Source of the DNA: Anaerolineaceae bacterium UBA700
GTDB taxonomy: Bacteria > Chloroflexota > Anaerolineae > Anaerolineales > Anaerolineaceae
Assembly: GCA_002298885.1 (NCBI GenBank)
Contig: DBMK01000233.1
Span: 1 to 15,250 of the forward strand
DNA length: 15,250 bases
Reading direction: 5' to 3'
Under the pieces are notes generated by a model that had not been told where the DNA came from, searched no databases, and was given only the letters and a program-made list of their open reading frames with translations. Made by a program: the position numbers and the translations under genes. Below, one piece after another: positions 1 through 7,200 of the stretch (positions within the stretch are counted from its first letter, which is position 1; each line of letters starts with the position of its first letter).

Positions 1-61
1 TAACGAATGAGCACGAATAATTTAAAATTATTCGTGCTCATTCGTTAAAATTCGTGTAATT
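1..61. repeat. Palindromic intergenic repeat, copy 1 (cut by window edge)
   Basis: Positions 1-23 and 25-47 are perfect reverse complements around one central base, a 23-bp stem. The palindrome is followed at 50-61 by ATTCGTGTAATT, which recurs exactly at 12568-12579 in copy 3. The matching left outer arm would lie before position 1, so the element is probably truncated by the window. It runs into the stop codon of the galactokinase gene (60-62). No T-tract follows on either strand, so a terminator role is not shown. Confidence 0.85.
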
Positions 62-1352
62 AGCGGATAAGGATTCTTGTCGCTCCCACCGGGCGCACGG
101 AGACGGGGTGGCAGGCGCCGGGGCCAAAGACGGCTTCGACGCCCCTGACGTACTCCTCCAGCAGCTCGGCGGGCAAGAAGACCTGGATCGTCCCGCCGAA
201 GCCGCCGCCGTGGACGCGCCAGGCGCCCCGCCCGTGCAGCAACTGGCCGGTGAGGGCCAACGCCAGAGGGATGCCCTGGGCTTCGGGGGCGCGCACGGCG
301 TAGCAGTTCTGCAGCAGCATCCACGAGCTGCGCCCCGATTCGTTCACCAGGCCCAGAAAATGCTCGAACTGGCCGCTCTCCAGGGCCTGCACCTGCTCCA
401 CCACCCGGGCGTCGTCGCCGTAAAAATGCAGGGCACGCAGGATGGCCCGGTCGCTGACCTGTTTACGCAGGCGGGGCAGGCTCTCCAGCAACTTCTCCAG
501 GGTAACCTCGCGCAGCAGCCGGCCGCCCAGCGCCTGGGCCACGCTGCACATCTCACTGTAGATGCTGGCGTATTCGTCGGTCAGGTCGGTGTGGCCGCGG
601 CCGGTTTCGACGATTGCCAGGACGTGCCCACTGCGCGAAAAATCGTACTTCACCTTACGCACCAGGGGGGCCGCCTCGTCCTTGAAATCGATTGTCACCA
701 ACCCGCCCACGGCAATCGTGGTCTGGTCCATCAGCCCGCTCGGCTTGCCGAAGAAGTTGACCTCGGCGAACTGGCCAATCTGGGCCATCAGCACCGGGTC
801 GAGCCGGGCGTCGTTATACAGCTCATTGAGCATCACCGCCATCAACTGCTCGTAGGCCGCCGATGAACTCAACCCTGCCCCGTTGGGGATGGAGCTGGAC
901 AGGCAGGCCTTGAACCCGCCCACCTTGAAGCCCAGCCGGGCGAAGCGGGCACACACGCCGCGCGCCAGGGCCGCCGAGGTGAAGCGCTCGGCTACCACCG
1001 GATCGAGGCTGCGGGTGTCGATTGTCACCGGTTCGTAGCCTTCGGAATTTATCGTAATTAACCCGTCGCCAGTTTTGCAGGCAGCGGCAGCGATGTCCAG
1101 GTCCAGGGCGGCTGCCAGCACCCGCCCGCCATTGTGGTCGGTGTGGTTGCCCCCCACCTCGCTGCGCCCGGGCGAGCTGAACAGCTCGGCCGAATCTTCC
1201 TGGGGGTACAGCGCCCGGAACTTCTCGAGCAGGCCGCGGTAGCGCCGCTTCTGGCGTTCCAGCGCCTCGGGGCGGCGCCCAACCATCTGCCCCAGCGCCG
1301 CCTCCCCTTTGTACGAGCCCAAGAACGAATCCCATTCCTGTAGACGCGCCAT
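60..1352 (-). CDS. galK: Galactokinase-type GHMP kinase
   Basis: Product of 430 residues, predicted to phosphorylate galactose (or a related sugar) at C1 with ATP in the cytoplasm, the entry step of the Leloir pathway. All three GHMP motifs are visible: PGRSEVGGNHTDHNGG at 61-76, NGAGLSSSA at about 157-165 (ATP-binding loop), and HGGGFGG at 381-387. The catalytic pair of galactokinases is retained as R63 and D209 (in SGLMDQ). Motif 1 has GGNHTDH instead of the classical IGEHTDY, a variant I recall from galactokinase-like proteins of some anaerobes, so the substrate is less certain than the family. The N-terminus before motif 1 is roughly 30 residues longer than in E. coli GalK. The ATG has a GAGGGA ribosome site just upstream. 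No gal-operon neighbour is present. It lies 84 bp downstream of the HD-GYP gene on the same strand and may be read from that operon. The stop codon lies at the edge of a palindromic repeat. Confidence 0.85.
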   Translation of the reverse strand: MARLQEWDSFLGSYKGEAALGQMVGRRPEALERQKRRYRGLLEKFRALYPQEDSAELFSSPGRSEVGGNHTDHNGGRVLAAALDLDIAAAACKTGDGLITINSEGYEPVTIDTRSLDPVVAERFTSAALARGVCARFARLGFKVGGFKACLSSSIPNGAGLSSSAAYEQLMAVMLNELYNDARLDPVLMAQIGQFAEVNFFGKPSGLMDQTTIAVGGLVTIDFKDEAAPLVRKVKYDFSRSGHVLAIVETGRGHTDLTDEYASIYSEMCSVAQALGGRLLREVTLEKLLESLPRLRKQVSDRAILRALHFYGDDARVVEQVQALESGQFEHFLGLVNESGRSSWMLLQNCYAVRAPEAQGIPLALALTGQLLHGRGAWRVHGGGFGGTIQVFLPAELLEEYVRGVEAVFGPGACHPVSVRPVGATRILIR

Positions 1353-1370
1353 TATTCCCTCTTTTTACCT

Positions 1371-1415
1371 GGAATGGCTGTGATGGGCTGCGAAGCAGCC
1401 CACCACAGCCATTCC
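1371..1415. repeat. Long stem-loop between the HD-GYP gene and galK
   Basis: GGAATGGCTGTG (1371-1382) pairs perfectly with 1404-1415. After one A/C mismatch, TGGGCTGC (1384-1391) pairs with GCAGCCCA (1395-1402), leaving a 3-base loop. That is 20 paired bases in 45 nt. On the minus strand, the coding direction on both sides, no T-tract follows, so it is not a classical intrinsic terminator. It could be a processing or stabilising hairpin within a read-through transcript, or a mobile palindrome. Confidence 0.8.
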
Positions 1416-1436
1416 ACTTTACCTGATCCATCTTAC

Positions 1437-3815
1437 CTATTCTTCCTCAACCATCTTCAGGAAGGCGTCGGTCACATCCGGATCGAAATGCGAGCCGCGC
1501 ATTTGGCGGATGTATTGGATGGCCTGCTGGCGCGGCCAGGCCTTGCGGTAAGGCCGGTCGGAGCACAGCGCATCCCAAACATCCACAATGGCAAAAATGC
1601 GCGCCGCCAGCGGAATCTCCACCCCTTTCAGGCCGCGCGGGTAACCCGTTCCGTCCCATTTCTCGTGATGGCAGTATGGAATGTCCAGTGCCGGACGCAG
1701 GTACTCGATGGGGTTGAGCAGATCGAAGGCAATTTTTGGATGGCCGCGCATGGTGGCCCATTCATCGTCCGTCAGCGAGCCCGCCTTGAGCAGCACGCTG
1801 TCGGGAATGTTGATCTTGCCGATGTCGTGCAGCAAGGCGCCGCGATAGATGTTGACCCGCTCGTCCCCGTCGATGCCCAGCATATCGGCCAGCTTCACCG
1901 TCTTTTCGGCCACCTTCTTGGAATGCCACTCCGTTTCCTTGTCGCGCAGGTCCAGGGTGCGCGACCAGCCTTCCAGGGTGGATTCGTAAGCGCGGGTGCG
2001 GTCGAGGTTGCTGCGCCTGAGGTCGTCCAGCAGGCGCGTGTTTTCAATCGCCACCGCCGCCGTATTCGCCACCAGCGAGAGCGCCTCGGCGTCCTCAGCC
2101 GTAAAGCGATTGAGCTCGTTGCTTTGCACCTGGAGCGCCCCGATGACCTTGTCGTGCGCCAGCATGGGCGCATACAACCCGGACTGCGCCACCGGGTCAT
2201 CCTCGCCCACCAGCACGTTCACGCTCAAATTTTTCGAGCGCTCGATCAGGTCGTTGAGGATCAGCGGCTTGCGGGTGTAGACCACCTCGCTCTGGGTGCC
2301 GCGCCCGGGCGGCTCGAGCGGCGCCGGCGGCAGTTCGTCCGTATTGATCGGATCGCCGTTGAGCGAGGCAAACTGGCAGGTAAAGCGTTGGGCCTGGGCA
2401 TCGTAAAAAGAGATGAACACCACGCTGATCCCCGGCAGCAGCTCGTATAAATAATGGTCCAGGCGCTTGAAGATCACCGGCAGGTCGAGCGTCTCGGTCA
2501 GCACCCGCCCAATCTCGCTGACCGTAGCCATCTGGCGGGCGTGCGCCACGGCCGCCTCGTGCAGGGTGGTGCGCTGGATGGCATTGGCGGCAATATCGGA
2601 GATGGCGGTCAGCAGGCGCGCCTCACGCTCATCGATGCTCCTCTTGCGGGCAATGGTCACCGACCCAATGGCCTGGCCCTGCGTTATGAGCGGCGCGCAG
2701 GCCACCGCCTTCAAGTCGCCCAGGAGATGAGTGCGGTAGGCGTGGGGATCGTTTTTAAAGTCCTGGGTGATGTAGATCTGGCCGGTCTGCATGGCGTACG
2801 CAGCCAGCCCCTTGCCGGCAGGAGTACGCAGCCCGGTCAGGTGCGCCATCTTCCCGTGCGCCAGCACGAAGACCGCATCCTCGCTGACGGGATCCTTTAA
2901 AGTCATGCTCGAGCCTTCGGCCAGCAGCAGCCGGTCCACCTGGTCCAGAATGGCGGCGATCAGGCTGGGCCGGTCCGGGGTATTGCGCAAGGCCGCGCTT
3001 ACCGAGATCATCATCTCCAACTCCTGCTGGTGCTGCACGCGCTCGGTGACATCGCGGGCAATACCCTCCACGGAGACCAACTGACCGCCTTCAAAGATCG
3101 TCACAATACGGTGCTCGGTCCAGATGATGCGTCCATCCTTGCACACCACGCGCAGGGTGAACGAGTTATCCGGCAGGCCGGCAAAGTCGAGGCCTTGTAT
3201 TTGAGGCAAATCTTCACGCAGGATTATCTGGTTATACAGCTCTGGGTTGGCGTAAAATTCTTCGGGGGTGTAGCCCATAACAGCCGTCACAGCCGGGCTG
3301 ACGTAATCGAATTTGAGGCTGGGGAGTCGACGAAAATTGTAGATAACATCCTGGGCGTTTTCGGCCATGCGCCGGAACCGCTCTTCGCTCTGGCGCAGAG
3401 CCGCCTGGGCAGCCTGCCGCTGCACGCGCTCCTGTTTCTGCTGCAGGGCGTTGGCAACCGCCTGGCCCAGGCGCGCCAGCCGGTCCTTGAGCAAGTAATC
3501 GGCGGCGCCCTGTTTCATCATCTCCACCGCCACCTCTTCGCTGATGCTGCCGGTGACCACGATGAACGGGATATCCAGCCGGCGCTGCTTGAGCAGGTTG
3601 AGCCCCTGCAGGGCGTCGAACTGGGGCAGCGAATAATCGGCGATGATCAGGTCCAGCCCGTTTTGCAGGGCGGCCTGGAACGTCTGGGCGGTGTCCACAC
3701 GCTGCCAGGCAGGCGCATATCCGGCTCGCTTGAGCTCGTAGACGATCAATTCGGCATCTGATGGCCGATCTTCCAAGATGAGCACGTTTAATTGGGCTGG
3801 CATAGGCTCAATCAT
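1437..3815 (-). CDS. REC-PAS-GAF-GAF-HD-GYP response regulator (predicted c-di-GMP phosphodiesterase)
   Basis: Product of 792 residues with no membrane segment, so cytoplasmic. An Rcp1-like receiver domain (about 9-125) has the acidic pair E15/D16, phospho-acceptor D60 in ADYSLP, T88 and K110. A PAS domain (about 143-260) ends in ARDVTERV. Two GAF domains follow (about 275-415 and 430-598). The C-terminal HD-GYP domain (about 605-792) looks complete: H631, HDIGK at 663-667, HHEKWDGTGYP at about 716-726, and VDVWDAL. This domain family hydrolyses cyclic-di-GMP, so phosphorylation and/or ligand binding to PAS/GAF probably sets c-di-GMP turnover. It is the third gene of the kinase operon, 8 nt after the receiver gene. 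The ribosome site is weak (CCGGA), which suggests translational coupling; ATG at codon 5 is an alternative start. Domain order is clear; catalytic activity is inferred from conserved motifs. Confidence 0.93.
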   Translation of the reverse strand: MIEPMPAQLNVLILEDRPSDAELIVYELKRAGYAPAWQRVDTAQTFQAALQNGLDLIIADYSLPQFDALQGLNLLKQRRLDIPFIVVTGSISEEVAVEMMKQGAADYLLKDRLARLGQAVANALQQKQERVQRQAAQAALRQSEERFRRMAENAQDVIYNFRRLPSLKFDYVSPAVTAVMGYTPEEFYANPELYNQIILREDLPQIQGLDFAGLPDNSFTLRVVCKDGRIIWTEHRIVTIFEGGQLVSVEGIARDVTERVQHQQELEMMISVSAALRNTPDRPSLIAAILDQVDRLLLAEGSSMTLKDPVSEDAVFVLAHGKMAHLTGLRTPAGKGLAAYAMQTGQIYITQDFKNDPHAYRTHLLGDLKAVACAPLITQGQAIGSVTIARKRSIDEREARLLTAISDIAANAIQRTTLHEAAVAHARQMATVSEIGRVLTETLDLPVIFKRLDHYLYELLPGISVVFISFYDAQAQRFTCQFASLNGDPINTDELPPAPLEPPGRGTQSEVVYTRKPLILNDLIERSKNLSVNVLVGEDDPVAQSGLYAPMLAHDKVIGALQVQSNELNRFTAEDAEALSLVANTAAVAIENTRLLDDLRRSNLDRTRAYESTLEGWSRTLDLRDKETEWHSKKVAEKTVKLADMLGIDGDERVNIYRGALLHDIGKINIPDSVLLKAGSLTDDEWATMRGHPKIAFDLLNPIEYLRPALDIPYCHHEKWDGTGYPRGLKGVEIPLAARIFAIVDVWDALCSDRPYRKAWPRQQAIQYIRQMRGSHFDPDVTDAFLKMVEEE

Positions 3816-3823
3816 TCCGGAAG

Positions 3824-4294
3824 CTAAATTACAGCCGCCTGGTTGTATAACAGCCAGTACGTGGAAAGGATGCTGACGGCTCCCATAAACTTATCGAAAT
3901 CGACCGGTTTGACGATGTAACTGTTAGCGCCCAGGCTGTAACATTCGTCGATATCTTTGTCCTGGCGCGAGGAGGTCAACACCACCACCGGCAGCTTACG
4001 TGTCTTTGGGTTGGATTTAATCTGACGCAGCACCTCGATTCCATCCACCTTGGGCAGCTTCAAATCGAGCAGGATCAGCCTGGGAAATGCATCCTCGCCG
4101 CTGGCGCCGTTCGCTTCGCCAGGTGCGCTGGCTCCGCTCGCGGCCAGGCGGAAAAGGAAATCCAAAGCCTCGGCCCCGTCCCGCGCCACCCGGATGCGGC
4201 TGCTCAAGCCATTCTTTTTGAAGGCATGCAGCGCCAGCTCCAGGTCATTGGGGTTATCTTCCACCAGCAGAATTTCAGCCGTCCCTTCACTCAT
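3824..4294 (-). CDS. Single-domain response regulator, Rcp1/CheY-like
   Basis: Product of 156 residues made of one receiver domain: acidic residues E12/D13 in LLVEDNPND, phospho-acceptor D77 in ILLDLKLPKVDG, T107 in VVLTSS and K129 in IVKP. The VEDNPND start and LDLKLPKVDG block are typical of Rcp1, the partner of Cph1-type kinases; the adjoining kinase has a Cph1-like catalytic region, so a cognate pair is likely. There is no output domain, so it would act by protein contact or as a phosphate shuttle, perhaps to the REC domain of the next gene. Its ATG overlaps the end of the kinase gene by 8 bases. An Ala/Gly/Ser-rich insert (about 51-70) sits in the loop before the phospho-acceptor strand and makes the protein slightly long for the family. 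Confidence 0.92.
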   Translation of the reverse strand: MSEGTAEILLVEDNPNDLELALHAFKKNGLSSRIRVARDGAEALDFLFRLAASGASAPGEANGASGEDAFPRLILLDLKLPKVDGIEVLRQIKSNPKTRKLPVVVLTSSRQDKDIDECYSLGANSYIVKPVDFDKFMGAVSILSTYWLLYNQAAVI

Positions 4295-7200
4295 GCTCTG
4301 GTCCCTCTGGAAGCGTAAAATAGAACGTCGCGCCTTTGTCTACCTCGGCATCAGCCCACACCAGCCCCCCGTGACGGCTGACGATGCGCTGGACGATGGC
4401 CAGGCCGATCCCGCTGCCTTCGTAATCCTCGGCCCGGTGCAGGCGCTGGAAGGCCGTAAACAACTTGTGGGCAAAACGCATATCGAACCCAACCCCATTA
4501 TCCTTGATAAAGTAAATTCCTGCAACATTTGGTGAGACCGCCGTTGCCTGCGAAAGGGGACCGGTGCCGCGCCGGGCGCGCTCCTGCAACACCGGGCTGG
4601 GCAGCTTGAGCGTGCCGGCGGTGCCCTGCCCGGCAGCAGGGGCCGGGCTGCGGGGCGGCGCGCCGCGAGTGAACCCCACCTCGATGCGCGCCGCCGGGCG
4701 CTGGCGGGTGAACTTCAAAGCGTTGCTGAGCAGGTTCATGAACACCTGCTTGACCAGCACCGGGTCGGCGGCGGCCGGCGGCAAGTCGCCCAGGATGATG
4801 TCCACCGGGCGCCCCTCCTGCTCGGGCTGCAGGTCCACCAGCGCCTGGCGGACGACCGCATTCAGGTCCACGCGCTGTTTGCGCAGCGCCTGGCGATTCA
4901 ACCGCGAAAACACCAACAGGTCGTCCACCAGTTCGCCCATTTGTTGGGTATTGGTGCGCACCAGCCCCAAAAAGCGCTGCGCCTCCGGCTGCAGCCCGGC
5001 CGAGAAATCCTCCAGCAGGATGCGCGAGAAACCGTCGATGGCGCGCAGCGGGGCGCGCAGGTCGTGCGAGACTGAATACGAGAACGCTTCGAGCTCCTGG
5101 TTGGCGGCCTGGAGCTGGGCGGTGCGCTCGGCCACCCGCTGTTCCAGCTCCTGGTTGAGCTTTCGCACCTCTTCCTCGGCCTCCACCTGCTCGGTAATGT
5201 CGATGCTGATGCCGCCGATCATCAACGGGCCGTCCTGGCCGCCCAGGGGAAATTTCACCAATTTAAAGATGTGCTCGACGTTGTCTTTATCCCACTCGGT
5301 GGTGATGCGGGTTACCTGCACCCCGGTCAGCGTAAGCTGGTCGTCGGCGTAGGTCTTGGCCGCTTCATCCGCCGGGAAGAAGTCGCTGGCGGTCATGCCG
5401 ACCCCGTCCTCCCAGCCGAAGAACTCCTTATTGTAGCGGTTCAGGTAGACCATGCGCGAGTCCCGGTCCTTGATAAAGGCCATGGCCGGCAGGTGGTCCA
5501 TGAAGGAAGTGAAGCGCTCCTCGCTGGCCCTGCGGGCCTCTTCGATGCGCTTTTGCTCGGTCACGTCCTGCGCCGTGCCGAGCACGCGCAGCGGCTGTCC
5601 TTGCAGGCTGCGCAAGATCTCACCGTGGGCATGAATGACCCGCTCGCTGCCGTCGCGCCGCCGTACACGGTATTCCAGGTCGTACGGCTCGCCCGACGCC
5701 AGCGCATTTTCCAGGGTCTGCAGCGTGCGCTGGCGGTCCTGCGGCACCACCAGGTGCTCCACGAAATAGCTGAAGACCAGCGGGCGCTGGTCGGCGGGGT
5801 GGACGTCGAAAATGCGGTACATGTTTTCGGACCATTCGGCAGTATCGCTGGCGGCATCGTAATCCCAACTGCCCATATCGGCCAGGCGCTGGGCCTCGGC
5901 CAGGGTAGCCTCGCTCTTGCGCAGAGCCGCCTCCACCTTCTTGCGCTCGGTAATATCCCGGCTGGCGCCCAGGATTTCGGTCACCTGGCCCTGCTCATCC
6001 ATCAACAAGGTAGTGACGGCCTCGGTCGAGACCACCGAGCCATCTTTGCAGGGCTGATCTACCAGGGTAGTCATGGAGCGCATCGATTCGTCACCAGCGG
6101 CAAACGCCGCCAGGCGAGTCGGCAAGTTATCGACGATATAGCGGTACGAATCGGGGGTTAAAACTTCCTCCAGCGGCTGCGCCAGCACCTCCTCGGGGGT
6201 GTAGCCGCGCAGCTTGTACACCGAGGGGCTGATGTAGGTGAAGCGCTGGGTGGCGATATCCAGGGTCCAGATCACGTCGGCTGAATTTTCGGAGAGCAGA
6301 CGGTAGCGTTTTTCGCTCTCACGCAGGGCTTGCTGGGCTTTTATACTCTCGGTAATATCCCGGCCAATGCCGATGTTCAGGCCATTACTGAGGTTCACCT
6401 GGGCCCAACTCGTGCTCACGATATGCCCATCCCGGGCGCGCATATCCGAATCGCGCCAGCCCTCGCGATGGTGCAGAATGAAATCCAGGATGCTCCTGCG
6501 CATTTCGGGGTCAGGGTACAATTCAGCCAGCATATCCCCGCATACAACTGCTTCCTCCAGCGGCCAGCCGAGCGTCTTCTCCCAGAAGCGGTTGGCCCAC
6601 ACCAGACGCCCATGGTCATCATACATGTCGATCATGACCGGGATGTTGGCCAGGATGGCCTCGGTACGCTCGGTCTGCTGCTTGCGCTCGCTGATGTCGA
6701 GCACGAAAGCCACTGATTGGCTGCGAGTTTCGCCGATCAGGAGGTATCCCACGATTACCCAGATGCGGCTGCCGTCCTTGCGAATGTATTCCTTTTCAAA
6801 GGGCGTGCACGAGCCGCGTTCCAGAGCCTCGACAGCAGCCTTTTCCTCCAAGGGCATATACTCCGGCGGGGTCATATGCTTCCAGTTCACCCGGCCGGCC
6901 TGCAGATCTTCACGGGTATAACCGGTGATGCGCAGGTATTCGTCGTTGGCCTCGAACACCCGGCCCTCCAGGTCCCCAAACTCCGTACCGAATAGGTCGG
7001 ACTCGTAAAAGGCGCGCATTTTCTCCTGGCTGGCGTGCAGCTCGGCCTCGGCCCGTTTACGCTCGGTGATATCCTGCCCAATGCCGATTGTCGTCCCGTC
7101 TGAAAGGCGGATATTGGCCCAGGTAGTATCCAGCATACGCCCGTCGCGCGCCCGCACGCGCGAGTCACTCCAGGCGCTGTCTGCCCTGGCAATCAATTCC

